Positions 45,418-56,762 of a DNA stretch of 64,000 nt are shown piece after piece; the stretch's first letter is position 1; each line of letters starts with the position of its first letter. The position numbers and the translations under genes are program-made. Location: NCBI RefSeq assembly GCF_028640845.1, contig NC_080546.1:35843520-35907519 (forward strand). Direction: 5' to 3'. This stretch comes from Ahaetulla prasina. Its lineage: Eukaryota; Chordata; Lepidosauria; Squamata; Colubridae. Below the pieces are notes generated by a model. It was not told the DNA's origin. It saw nothing but the letters and a program-made list of their open reading frames with translations, and made no database searches.

Positions 45418-48342
45418 CTAAAAATTTGCCAGTCCTGTGCGAATAAATAGGTAGGTCTTCAACTCGCGGCGAAAGGTCCAAAGGTCAGGTAGTTGTTGTA
45501 GTCCTGGGAGAAATTCATTCCAGAGGGTGGGAGCCCCCACAGAGAAGGCCCTTCCCCTGGGGGCCGCCAGCCGACATTGTTTGGCGGACGGCACCCTGAG
45601 GAGTCCCTCTCTGTGAGAGCGCACGGGTCGGTGGGAGGTAATCGGTAGCAGTAGGCAGTCCTGTAAGTAACCCGGTCCTAAGCCATGGAGCGCTTTGAAG
45701 GTAGTAACCAAAACCTTGAAGTGCACCCGAAGGACCACAGATAGCCAGTGCAGTCTGCGCAGGAGCGGTGTTACATGGGAGCCACGAACGGCTCCCTCTA
45801 TCACCCGCGCAGCTGCATTCTGAACCAACTGGAGCCTCTGGGTGCTCTTCAAGGGGAGCCCCATGTAGAGAGCATTGCAGTAATCCAAGCGAGAAGTAAC
45901 CAGAGCATGAGTGACCGTGCATAGGGCATCCCGGTCCAGGAAGGGGTGCAACTGGCGAATCAGGCGAACCTGATAAAATGCTCTCCTAGAGACGGTCGTC
46001 AAGTGATCTTCAAAAGACAACCGCCCATCCAGGAGAACGCCCAAGTTGCGCACCCTTTCCATTGGGGCCAATGACTCGCCCCCAACAATCAGCCGCGGCT
46101 GCAGCTGACTGTACTGGGGTGCCGGCATCCACAGCCACTCCGTCTTGGAGGGATTGAGCTTGAGCCTGTTTCTCCCCATCCAGACCCGTACGGCTTCCAG
46201 ACACCGGGACAGTACTTCAACCGCTTCGTTGGGGTGGCCTGGGGTGGAGAAGTACAGCTGCGTATCATCAGCGTACAGTTGGTACCTCACCCCAAAACCA
46301 TTGATGATCTCACCCAGCGGCTTCATATAGATGTTGAACAGGAGAGGCGAGAGAATCGATCCCTGCGGCACCCCACACATGAGGCGCCTCGCGGTCGATA
46401 TCTGCCCCCCTGCCAACACTGTCTGCAACCGGTCAGAGAGATAGCAGGAGAACCACCGATAAACGATGCCTCCCACTCCCAAACTCCCCAGCCGGTGCAG
46501 CAGGATACCATGGTCGATGGTATCAAAAGCCGCTGAGAGGTCTAATAGGACCAGGGCTGAGGAATAACCCCGTCCCTGGCCCTCCAGAGATCATCAACCA
46601 ATGCGACCAAAGCTGTCTCCGTACTGTATCCGGGCCGAAAGTCGGACTAGAACGGGTCTAGATAGACAGTTTCATCCAGGGGTAGTTGACGTGCCACCAC
46701 ACTCTCTACAACCTTCGCCACAAAACGAAGGTTGGAGACCGGACGATAGTTTCCTAAAACAGCTGAGTCCAGGGAAGGCTTCTTGAAGAGGGGTCTCACC
46801 ACTGCCTCTTTCAAGGCAGCAGGGAAAACCCCTTCCAACAAAGAAGCATTTATAATCCCCCGGAGCCAGCCTCGTGTCACCTCCTGCGTGGCCAGCACCA
46901 GCCAGGAGGGGCACGGGTCCAGTAAACATGTGGTGGCATTCAACCTCCCCAACAACCTGTCCATGTCCTCAGGAGTCACAGGGTCAAATTCATCCCAAAC
47001 AGTCTCAACAAGACGAGTCTCTGACCTCTCCCCTGGATCTACCCAATCTTGATCCAACCCGTCCCGAACCTGAACGATTTTATCGTATAGATAACCACTA
47101 AACTCCTCGGCCCACCCTTGTAAGGGGTCCTCCCGCTCCTCCTGATAAAGGAGAGAGCGGGTCACCCGAAACAGGGCAGCCGGGCAGTTATCTGCCGACG
47201 CAATGAGGGAGGAAACGTATAAACGCTTCCCTTCCTTCAATGCCACTAGGTAGGTCCTACTATATGACCTAACTAGTGTTCGGTCAGCCTCTGAATGGCT
47301 GGATCTCCAGGCACTCTCTAGGCATCTTCTCCGACATTCCATCTCCCTCAGCTCCTCGGAGAACCAAGGAGCTGGTTGAGACCTACGCCGGGTCAGAGGC
47401 TGCAAAGGCATGACACAGTCTAGAGCCCCAGCTGTGGCCAGTTCCCAGGCCGCGACTAGTTCTTCAGCCGTGCCATGGGCCAGATCCTCGGAGAACAGCC
47501 CAAGCTCCATCAGAAACCTCTCCGGATCCATCAGGCGCCTGGAACGGAACCAACGTATTGGTCCCGTCTCCCTGCAGTGTTGAATGGCGGTCCGAAAGTC
47601 CAGACGAAGGAGAGAATGATCTGACCATGACAAAGGCTCAGTGACTAGATCTCCTAAGTCCAGATCATTCAACCACTGTCCAGAGATAAAAATCAGATCC
47701 AGTGTGCTTCCCCCAATGTGAGTAGGGCCATCAACTACTTGAGTCAGGTCCAAGGCCGTCATGGAGGCCATGAACTCCCAAGCCATCGCTGATGACAAGC
47801 CGGTCGATGGCAAGTTGAAGTCCCCCAAGACCATAAGTCTGGGGGTCTCCACCACCACCCCGGCAAGCACCTCCAACAGCTCGGGCAGGGCTGTTGTCAT
47901 GCAGCAAGGAGCCAGGTACGCGATCAATAAGCCCATCTGAGCCCTATGACCCCACTTCACAAAGAGGGATTCACAACCGGCTATCTGACGTACAGTGGTC
48001 TCCCTTGGTTCTAGACTTTCCCTAATAACAACCGCCACCCCCCCCACCCCTTCCTTGAGCCCTTGGCTGATGAAATGCCCGGAAACCCGGTGGGCACATT
48101 TCGACAAGGGGAACTCCCCCTTGCGTGCCCAACCAGGTTTCCGTGATGCCCATAAGGTCCGCCGACCCCCCCTGTATAAGATCATGAATCAGGGGGGCTT
48201 TATTAACGACAGACTGTGCATTGCACAGCATCAGCCGAAGGCCCAAGCCCAGAGGATTCTGGAGACTTGGGAATGGGAAAAGTCTGGGAGGCCGGGGCGA
48301 GTGATCGCTTTTAAACAGCGAGCGCGCGCCCCCGGAGAACAA
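45418..48342 (-). pseudogene. L2 ORF2: APE endonuclease + reverse transcriptase, disrupted
   Basis: The product would nick target DNA and reverse-transcribe the element RNA at the nick. The endonuclease begins with [12 protein letters not shown]. It has the catalytic-Glu block GITETWL at 48131-48151, VLGDFNLP near 47820, and SDHSLLRLDF near 47600. The reverse transcriptase has GNYRPVSNL, GVPQGSILSPLLFNIYMKPL at about 46315-46375 and YADDTQLYFS at about 46250-46280. The C-terminus is QNAAARVIEG ... FKALHGLGPGYLQ. YADDTQLYFS and the QNAAARV block are L2-clade traits. Lesions: a frameshift in a C-run (G-run on the minus strand) at about 48036-48050, a TAG at 46647-46649 where relatives have Gln after LDPF, and a frameshift at about 46562-46572. 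The start codon and any separate ORF1 are not identified. An open minus frame at 48231-48692 lies upstream, without recognised domains. Confidence 0.88.
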
Positions 48343-49880
48343 TATGGCCTCCCACTTCCGCCATATCTGCTCCTCCCACTTACCGTGCAGATGGAACCAC
48401 CCTCAATAATAGGAACATAACCCTCCCCCATTACCTTCGGACCTATTGAAGAAATGCCGTGAGTGCATGCAGGAACTGCCTCCCTCCCCGACGGGTTCCC
48501 CCGAACACCCGTCACTACCCTCCCCCCCTTAGAAAACCTCTTTAAAAACCCCCAAAGGTTCTTCTTGGACGCATACCACCTCTCCGGGTCCCAAGACCCC
48601 TCGTTGAGGTAGGCCCTCGATAAAAAGGAGGGCCATTCCCGCGAGATGGGGGAATCCCACAGGCCAAGAAGTTTGGTCGGACAATAACGCATATGAAGTG
48701 AATCGGCATGTGAATGAGTTCACCCCAGTCGACCTCGATGTTACAACAGTCCGGATTGAGCCAATCTGAAAAGAACCAGCGTCTGATGACATTAGGATAG
48801 CAGCTCCTCCATGGTAGGCCCCCTTCAGGCTGATGGAAAAAAGTCATTGCCGCCAGCATTCTCCACCCTACAACCCACTCCACATGAAGGGGGAGGGGAG
48901 CAGGTCCAAGCAGGCCCCGGAGAGTAATCCAACCTCAACCAGGTCCTACAGATCTCATGACCCTAAGCTGGCAGTCCTGACCATCTAATCACCCCCCCTC
49001 CCAAGCCCCAGAGACCAGACGCCAAAAACAGAATCTAGAATCCAGAGTCCAGGGGGAGGAAGGAAGGGAAAATACTCCATGGCCGAGCACACCAATTCCT
49101 ATCACCTCCCTCCCAGCCTGGTCCGTTTGGTCCAAAAGTCTGGACTTCAGGCAAGCAGACAGCACATAAGGTCCAGATGGAAAAAACATCAAGGAGAAAG
49201 GGGGAAGAGGAGGTGGTTAGTCAAATCCACTGCCAAGGGAGTTCCATCGCCACCATCATCACCCAGAGGATAATCACCCCGGATGATGCTGTGGCCATCT
49301 TCACCACCCCAGCTATGGCCTTGGCACCCCCCCTCAAACAATCTCTCTCCACGTGGGGGACCTTACTGGGGCTGCCTCCTCTACCGAATCCGTCGCTGCT
49401 GCTCTCCATGCTGGACCAGAGGGGGCCGTCGTCGTTGCCGGCAAAGAAGCCGAGAAACAACACCACTGTGGTGGTACTCAGCCTCTTCTGCCTCCTCTAC
49501 CGACTCCGCCACCGCAGCCCTCCATGGTGGACCGGAGGGCATTCGTCGTTGCCGACAAAAATGCCGGGAAACAACTCCGTTGCAGCAGTTCTCGGCCGAG
49601 ACACCACCCCATCCAGGCCCTGTGCCAAAATGGCCACCGCCAGTCACCGTTCGCTCCCCCCGGCCTTGTTCTCAGCAGCCACGGACTCTGAGAGGACGAA
49701 AAACCTTTCCCGCAGCTGCCAAGATGATCTTATCACTGGACCTGGGGGAAGACTCGGCCAGGTCAGTGGCCAAGATGTTCCGTCGGCCGGGAATGTCTCA
49801 TCCTGCTGCTCCGAGATCTCAGCCAGCGGCCATCTTGGACATGCGCAGAAGAACCAAGTTGTTTCCTTGTTTTCAGTAGG
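48343..49880 (-). promoter_or_regulatory. GC-rich 5' region of the L2 LINE
   Basis: About 1.5 kb, strikingly GC-rich next to AT-rich surroundings, directly upstream of the L2 coding region. This is the expected place for its internal promoter. It includes several CCAAGATGG / GCCATCTTGG motifs (49826-49838, 49764-49772, about 49290-49301) and GCCAAAATGGCC (49625-49636). These resemble the YY1-type sites found in mammalian L1 5' UTRs. Promoter function is inference. Confidence 0.55.
49375..49606 (-). repeat. 116-bp tandem duplication in the L2 5' region
   Basis: CCTCCTCTACCG begins at 49375 and again at 49491. The units 49375-49490 and 49491-49606 align over their whole length with moderate divergence (shared GAGAAACAACACC / GGGAAACAACTCC and CGTCGTTGCCG blocks). 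Confidence 0.85.
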
Positions 49881-49883
49881 ACC

Positions 49884-50504
49884 ACCTATACCAGTGAAAA
49901 CCTTTTTGCCATCGCGGGGGTTGTGCGTGTGCCCACACCCATAATTCTATGCACCCCACACTGTGCATGTGCACATGACCCCCCCCACTCCCCCCGCTTC
50001 TGGCACGCGATGGCCCGTTTTTCTCTTTCATCTGGCTCCAGAGCCTTTCTAGGAATCTGGGGGGGGGGCAAAAACAGCCTTCCCCATCCCCCAGATTTCG
50101 TTTTCGGCCTCTGGAGGACCTCCAAGGGGTGGGGAAGGCCATTTTCACCGACCCCAGACTCCTAGAGAGGCCCTGGAGGCTGGGAGCAGCAAAAAAACAG
50201 GCCTTCCAGTCCCACTGAAAGTTGGCAAATGGGCCATTTTCGCCTCTGGAGGACCTCGGGGGGGGGAACTGTTTTCACCCTCCGACTCCTAGAGAGGTTC
50301 TGGAGCCCGATGAGAGAGAAAAACGGGCCTTTCCCACCACCTCCTGAGGCCTTCTGGAGGCAGGAAACAGCCTGTTTCCCTACTTCTGGTGGGCCCAGAA
50401 GGCCCGAAAATCAGCTGGCGGAGCTGAGCTCATGTGCCCACTGATATGGCTACACGTGCCACCTGTGGCACGTGTATCATAGGTTTGCCATCACAGACCT
50501 ATAC
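49884..50504. mobile_element. GC-rich hAT-type element, 605 bp, perfect 8-bp duplication
   Basis: Element 49892-50496. The left end reads CAGTGAAAACCTTTTTGCC and the right end GGTTTGCCATCACAG, an imperfect pair, with ACCTATAC duplicated at 49884-49891 and 50497-50504. The interior is built of GC-rich blocks with CCTCTGGAGGACCTC repeated at about 50109 and 50237, and CTCCTAGAGAGG at about 50159 and 50286. Non-coding. Confidence 0.82.
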
Positions 50505-50725
50505 TGATCAGAACATGGTTAGAATCTGAAAGAAGGTTAGCATTATATCCATCTGTCTTTCATGGAAAAGCTATAACAACGATAATATGAGGTCCCCATG
50601 GAGGTCCATTATAGAAATTAGGAAAGTCCTTATAGAATATATGATGGATTGTTTGGATTTTCCAGAATCACATGGCAAATCTGGCCTGTCCTAACACCAG
50701 GTGTAGCACTTTGTGCCTCCCCTTA
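50505..50725. other. No recognised feature
   Basis: Short AT-rich spacer between a hAT element and an L1 insertion. Confidence 0.4.
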
Positions 50726-51136
50726 AAACATTTGTTTTTCAAAATTCCTACAAAGGGTGAAGTAATTAAGAAAATATTGGATTGTACAGAAATGAATAGA
50801 TTGACTTTGACAATCAAAGAAAGAGAGGAATCTGAATATTTTAAGATATGGAGACAATTTTACCATTGGTTAGAGAAGAAATATATATAGGGTAATGTTT
50901 TAATGAAACATGGGAAGAAGAAAGAGGAGAGAGAAGATTGATAAATGTATTAATAGCAAAGTAAGAAATGTGGGAGAAATATTACAATAAATGAAATGAT
51001 GATATTATGAAATGATTAATATTGGAGAACAAGAAGACACAAAAGGTCTACTCAGATGAAGCACTGAACGATTGATTATGTATTGTATGTTTGTTTGTTT
51101 ATAAAATAAAAAAAATAAAAAAACATTTGTTTTTCA
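50726..51136 (+). mobile_element. 5'-truncated L1 with 16-bp target duplication
   Basis: The insertion at 50742-51120 contains the C-terminal codons of L1 ORF2 (frame with EVIKKILDCTEMNRLTLTIK and FKIWRQFYHWLEKKY, ending at 50890), about 200 bp of 3' UTR, and an A-rich tail AAAATAAAAAAAATAAAAAA. The 16-bp AAACATTTGTTTTTCA flanks it at 50726-50741 and 51121-51136. The well-kept duplication indicates a fairly recent insertion. Confidence 0.9.
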
Positions 51137-51455
51137 GCCAGAAGAAAGTCAATGTGAGTAGATAACTTGTAGGCCCTCTGGAGTTCTTTACTATCAAAAT
51201 TTGTTTTTTCTGAGAAAATATACCAACTTCAGTTTGATATTTAATGTCATTTAGCCTTTGGAACATTGTCCTTTTAACCTATTACCAGAAGATAGAAGAG
51301 AAGCTGTGAACTATTGGTTATTCCTCTGAGTAATACTGTATATACTTTTCATGTAGTTTATATTTTTTTTTAATTTATAAGGTCCTCTTGAGTGCCAAAT
51401 AAAGGAATCGTCCTAATTTGAATATTTTATAATGAATCAACACTGATTCCCCCTC
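51137..51455. other. No recognised feature
   Basis: AT-rich unique-looking DNA. Confidence 0.4.
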
Positions 51456-51456
51456 C

Positions 51457-51518
51457 TTCTTTTCTTTTCTTTTCTTTTCTTTTCTTTCTTTCTTTCTTTC
51501 TTTTTTTTTTTGCTTTTT
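51457..51518. repeat. (CTTTT)n / (CTTT)n tract
   Basis: About seven CTTTT units then CTTT units and a T-run. Confidence 0.92.
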
Positions 51519-51623
51519 TTTGGGAGGTGGTACTTTGGAAAAGGCGGAAAGTAGCCATTCACAAGATCAATTTTGAAGGATAAAGGTTGTGTATTTGCTC
51601 AACTTGACTTCTAATGACATTTT

Positions 51624-52032
51624 GTCTAATGCAGGGGTGTCAAACTCAAGGCCTGCGGGCTGGATCCAGCCCACGGGGTGCTTAAATCTGGCCTGCAGAG
51701 CTGGCCTGGAAATATCAAAGGACCGGCCCATCGTGCCTCTGGTGGCTAAAACAGGCTGTGTGCAGGGCCCCTATGCCTCGTTTTCACCCTTCATGGCCTC
51801 CTGCAGCACTTTGTCAGCTGAAAACGGCCCAAAAAAGGCCCAAAAATGGGCCATGAACAGTAAAAATGAAGCATGGGGCACGCGCACAGACCCCCCCGTG
51901 CCCCGTTTTGGCTGACAGGATGCTGCAGGAGGCATCCGTCCCAATCCCCTGCCCTCCCACCATCCCACGAAGGAGAACTATAGTGCTGATCCAGCCCTCG
52001 AAGAAATTCAGTTTGACATCCCTGGTCTAATG
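51624..52032. mobile_element. hAT-type element with perfect 8-bp duplication
   Basis: A 393-bp element at 51632-52024, running from CAGGGGTGTCAAACTC to GTTTGACATCCCTG. GTCTAATG is duplicated at 51624-51631 and 52025-52032. The interior begins GGCCTGCGGGCTGGATCCAG, typical of a widespread amniote hAT-like family. The short open frames on both strands are not genes. Confidence 0.94.
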
Positions 52033-53795
52033 CTTCACCTCATATTTTACTTTCACAGTGCTGTTACAATTTTTCTGTATTTTTGCTCATAAAATATTGT
52101 TCTTCTTAAAATCATATGCATACTGAATAATAATTGCTGGCTTTTTAAAATATATATTCAGCTGGTCTTTATATTTTAAAAATCAGATGATTAGTCCTTA
52201 CTGTATTTATTTCTTTATCCCAGCAGTCATACGACCAGTTAATCATAAGAAATGCCCATAACATAGTTCAGAATATTTGTCTTCTTGAGAAACTTGAAGA
52301 CAATAACTACAATGCTCTCCAATTTAATTCATATGTAGATTAAAAATTGCTATGAAAGCCTAACAGAGGCACATTTGATTTCAGAACAGGAAACTTAGGC
52401 AAGTAAAAAGATCACATTTTTTCAGTATTGTTAGATAAAACCATAATAATAGAAGCTCAGCAAAAATGTTAAGCCATAATTCTGAAAAAAATGGCAGATT
52501 TAAGAAATTATTGAAATTATTGTTATACAGGTTAACAAGCCATGCAATGGTTCATACATTATATTAAATCATCTTTTGTATAATTATTGTTGAATCATCC
52601 CATTTGGCTAGATTTACAATGGACTAGTTATAAACCACATTATTTGATTTCACACAATATGCTAAGCCAAAGTACATAATAGCTTAGCAGGATGTATGAA
52701 CCAGGCCAATATTAAGGAATTTATTAAAAAGTACAAGAGAAGGAAAGATGAGAGATGTTTCAAAATATGAAAATGTCCAAATGAGAAGAATAAAAAGAAA
52801 GTAAGTAACAAGATGAAAGACAAAAGGTGGCACTGAAGAACATATTGTCAATACAGTAATATGAAGACTAAAAATAAAATCAAAAGCAGGATGCTCCTAA
52901 GGAACAGATAGTCTTCAGTAGTGAATGAGGACACAAGTCTTCAGAAAAACTTAATGTTATTTTTCTACTCTTTATTTAATTCTTTTATTTTATGGAATAT
53001 AAACATACTCAACTTCAGAGCCTCATTTAACTCTAGTTCTACTTAATTCTCCATTTTTTTTAAACCTACACCAGTCAATCAGTTTAGTTTCACCTACCCT
53101 TGGAAGCTTTATGAAAAATAGTCACATGAAAATTCCTGAGGAACTTCACAAGCCTATCCAGTTGTTTATTTTGGCTATTTATATAGGAATAGCCTCAACA
53201 TTTAGGCTGGGAGATCTTGTCTGAAAGCCTGCCATTTTAAGCACAAGCCTTGTGAGTGTCTACCATTGTACAAATGAAATATTAATAAATGATTAGGCAA
53301 ACATGGAAGAACCCACTGGAAAAGATTAAAATGAAAGGCAGAGCGTTTGCTGATTTTTCCAATCATTAAGATGTCAAAGAAAATATTGCTATAGATAGTG
53401 TGAAATCAATTCAGCCTTTTTTGTTTTGTTTTGTTAAGAATAACAAAAAATTGACACACAATTTAACACCTAATAGCTTGCTGGCTTTTTAGCGTCATAA
53501 CATAGAGACATTGAACAAAGACAAGGGAGTTACACTCATTTGTATATATATTGGTCTGATAGCAAAATAACTGGAGATGCACATTGCCCCTTCTCTTCCG
53601 TATATTTGCCTTATTTCAACCATGTGATTAGGGCTAAAATCTTACTGCATTGTATTAATCAGCCTAATGAACATTTTGACTCAATTCTCTACCAGACCAT
53701 TAATTTGTAAATCTGGCTACATTTTAGATTTCATTTTTGGTAACACTAGTCTTCTTCAGTTATATTTATAACTGAATATTATATTTCAGTTAATA
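52033..53795. other. No recognised feature
   Basis: About 1.8 kb of AT-rich unique-looking DNA. Confidence 0.5.
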
Positions 53796-53813
53796 TTTCA
53801 GTGAGGGATAGGT

Positions 53814-54389
53814 GTGGTGGCAAATCAATCAGACAAAAAATATATACTGGACTATCGTTTAGATCCACTGGGTATTGTAGACTGCTTCACAGCTGAAGTG
53901 GATGCAAGTGGATTTTTCTATCCAACTCACATGACTCTTCCTGTTGAACTTTCTGAGGACAATGCATCTTCTCCCTATATGGTTGTAATTGCTTTTGAGT
54001 CCCTTGGTAAAAAGGGTTATCAGGTACCTCCTTGAAGGACAATGCAAGTGACCTCAGTTAATCCTAAAAAGGTTGTGGTGAAGATGTTTGTGGTGATCTA
54101 TGATTTATGAAAGTTGCCTGCCAATCATCAAACATTTCTGTGGCAAAGAACTTTTTGTGTCCCTGTAAAGCGAAATATTCGACATACTGAAAAGAGATAT
54201 TATGCTACCTCGTTCATATGAGGTTCCAAGTTAGGAGAGATCTACCTCTACAGACATATAAGATTTCTGTTTTCCCAAAATTCTATGGAATTACAGAGTC
54301 ATAAAAAGGGAGTTTTTAATGGCGTTGCATATGAACTCAAATCTTACACTAAATCTTCAATGAATCCCCAGTTTTCACTCCAGTGTTAG
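53814..54389 (+). pseudogene. ATOSA: Intronless FAM214A/ATOSA-like pseudogene, C-terminal part
   Basis: One reading frame runs for about 190 codons to a natural-looking end at TAG 54387-54389. It is broken only by in-frame TGA codons at 54033-54035, 54108-54110 and 54219-54221. Blocks in order: RLDPLGIVDCFTAEV, FYPTHMTLPVEL, SPYMVVIAFESLGKKGYQVP, VVKMFVVIYDL, PANHQTFLWQRTFCVPVK, NIRHTEKR, LGEIYLYRHIRFLFS, and YELKSYTKSSMNPQFSLQC at the end. I recognise this order as the conserved C-terminal region of the FAM214A/B (atos homologue) proteins, with small in-frame deletions. No introns interrupt it, which points to a retrocopy. It is 5'-truncated near 53805. No obvious poly(A) tail or duplication is found, so it is old. 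The assignment is from memory of the family, not a search. Confidence 0.72.
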
Positions 54390-54800
54390 CAAAACACAAT
54401 GGTGAAAATATTTCCTCAATGGCTAGATTATTATTCAAGGTGAAACAATAAAATATCCTGTACAAAATCTGAATCACACAGGTAGTGAGGTGAATGGTTA
54501 GCATTTGGAGCAGTTCAAAAGGGCTTCTAGAATGAATTTTGTGTAGTCTGAATAGACTGGAACACAGTCATTATCTTTTTATACACATTTTAAACTGCTT
54601 TATGGCATGTGTTGCAATAGCAGAGTCCCAAATTAGTTTACTGATTACACCTTATTTTATTTTATTTTTGGCTATTTAATGTTTCCTTCACTTAAGTAAT
54701 ATTTGTCTTTACTGTTCTAATGTAGCACAAATCTGATGTAAAATCATACTATGTATTTTTGATATTAACATTGAGTTCTTGAAATAGATACAGAACCTTA
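54390..54800 (+). other. Possible retrocopy 3' UTR
   Basis: Directly follows the pseudogene stop and contains AATAAA at 54448-54453. It may be inherited 3' UTR, but this cannot be confirmed from the sequence alone. Confidence 0.3.
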
Positions 54801-54803
54801 TCT

Positions 54804-54892
54804 TTGAAATTAACCTTGTAAGCCACCCAGAATCAGCCAGTAGAGAGATGGGTGGCAAATAAATTTAATTAATAAATTAAACATTTTATCAG
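54804..54892 (+). mobile_element. Short LINE-like 3' tail
   Basis: TTGTAAGCCACCCAGAATCAG, GAGATGGGTGGCAAATAAAT and an AATTAATAAATTAAA end resemble a diverged LINE tail of the L2/CR1 type (GTAAGCCGCCC ... GGGCGGC). Confidence 0.65.
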
Positions 54893-56762
54893 GTTCTTGG
54901 TCAGCAAAAAATACAAGTCTGTCTCGGCATTTTATTCCTAGCATAGAACATAAATGGATCTTTGCATAGTTTAAAATTATTGCAGCATGTACTATAATTA
55001 TTTTTCATTTATAAAAGTTAAATTCTAACTCTCCTGGGATTTCAGAAGTATAATCAAAAGTAGAGTTCCAGCTTTGTGCCTTATACTGATTAAGTAGAAA
55101 CTTTTCTTAAAGGCATCCCAATTGATTGGGGAACATATTTTAAAATATTCATTTAAGTAATTTATCAAAACTGCATGAATAAGAAATTGCTTATTTTAGA
55201 AGAAGAGTATACCATTCTATGCATTCTGTTCTTTACTGTTTCATAAAAGGAAATGTATCTTTTAAGACAAGAGATGCTAAAACATACATTTATCATACAG
55301 AAATCTCAGTATAAAGAACAACCTTAAAAAGTATAATGAACAACCATTAAAAAGTGAATAACTGACTATAGCTGATAACTTTGCATAATTATTTCATAGA
55401 CTTCATTGAAGACTATATCATGATTTGCTTGTAATAGCAGATGCAGGCTACAGATGTATTGTTTTCCATACCACATTGGTCAGTATCAAAATATGAGGTG
55501 TCTTTTCTATTATGGTAGTGTTAAGAAGTATTCATACCACATCATTTTCATTGCTTTTTGAGTGTGATATTCTCAGTATGGAATGACATGGACACATGAT
55601 TAGAAGATACAGTTAGAATCAGGAAATGTGGCCCTTGTAGAAACCTGACAATAGCAGTCCTTGATATGACAGTTAAACACATGAAATATATGCCCAAAGA
55701 ATATCAAATCCTTAATTATTAAAAGAATCATCCATCTATCAGAATTAAGGATATATAGCTTTATATAGGATTTATGTCAGATATATAGGATTTATGTCAG
55801 ATTGTATAGTTTCATCTATACATTTGAATCAGATGAAATCTTGTCTTCTACTCCTCCTCCAGCTTCATGAAAATTAAAATATTTTTTTTAAAAAAATTCA
55901 AAAAGTACATTTGAACATTTATCCCTCCTAAAATATGTAATTCATATTTATTTTGGTACTTTTTAAGTGGAAAACTCTGATATCATATTCAGAAAATTGT
56001 TCCTCTCTTATGTTCTGGTTTGCTTTAAAATCTGAAGTGAACAAAATCTTAAGTATTCCTGGATGGTCATGCATTTCATTCAGTAGCAAGTTTACTATTC
56101 AGGAATTGTCACTGACTTCCTCTGTTCAGAACTTCTGACTGATTCATTACAGATTGCTTTCTGAACAGTCAAGAAACGGAAGAATCTCATCATGCAAAAA
56201 GATTGGGAAGAGAAATCACTTCAGTATGTGGATATGCAAAATATACATCATCTCATATTTAAACATCCTCTTTTAATGAAGTAGACACACACACACGCAC
56301 ACACAGCTATTTATACCATTTGTTTATCCCATTTAGAAAAATATAATCTTTTCAGTTAAAACAACCCTTCAAGCTTCGCATTACTTTAGCCAGTTATAGA
56401 CATTTCATGCATAACATCTGGGTATTAACAGGAAGTGTAATCTTACAGTGTGTTAAAAATTTGTCACTGATTCATTGGAACCCTGCTTACTAATAGCAGA
56501 AAATGTAATGTGGTTAGGCCATAATATAGGCCAGTAGTCTATGGCCTAGAAGTGGTTTGGGACGCCATTTTATTGGTATTACTAGCCAAGATGGTTCGGG
56601 GTCATATTTTCAATAGTAAAAGCAAATTTTGTTTAATTCCATGTATTACCTGGGCAAAATTTCCATGTAGTTCTTAAAAGGTATTATTTATTCACCACAA
56701 TGGATCAGATTCCTTTTAAAGTGCTTCACACAATACATGGAGTTGCTTTAGACAACATATTG
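54893..56762. other. No recognised feature
   Basis: About 1.9 kb of AT-rich unique-looking DNA with a short CA-rich microsatellite at 56284-56306 and a 21-bp direct repeat around 55762-55800 (GGATTTATGTCAGATATATA). Confidence 0.5.

Larger units (their letters stand above)
45218..49880 (-). mobile_element. Near-full-length L2-clade LINE
   Basis: A non-LTR retrotransposon about 4.7 kb long on the minus strand. From 5' to 3' it has a GC-rich 5' region (about 49880-48400), a coding region for endonuclease plus reverse transcriptase (48342-45418), a short AT-rich 3' UTR, and a tail with the degenerate TATACCACCC/GGAGAAGGGTGG-type L2 end and (TTTAG)n at 45222-45254. The frame is broken by at least two frameshifts and one stop, so the copy is dead, but its length and coherence indicate recent activity of the family. 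Target duplications could not be settled; a TTCAGT match occurs near both edges. Confidence 0.88.

Noticed and set aside
49177..49944. 255-codon frame as a host gene
   Set aside because: It lies wholly in the L2 5' region, antisense to it, with no recognised domain. I kept it only as a low-interest antisense-ORF finding.
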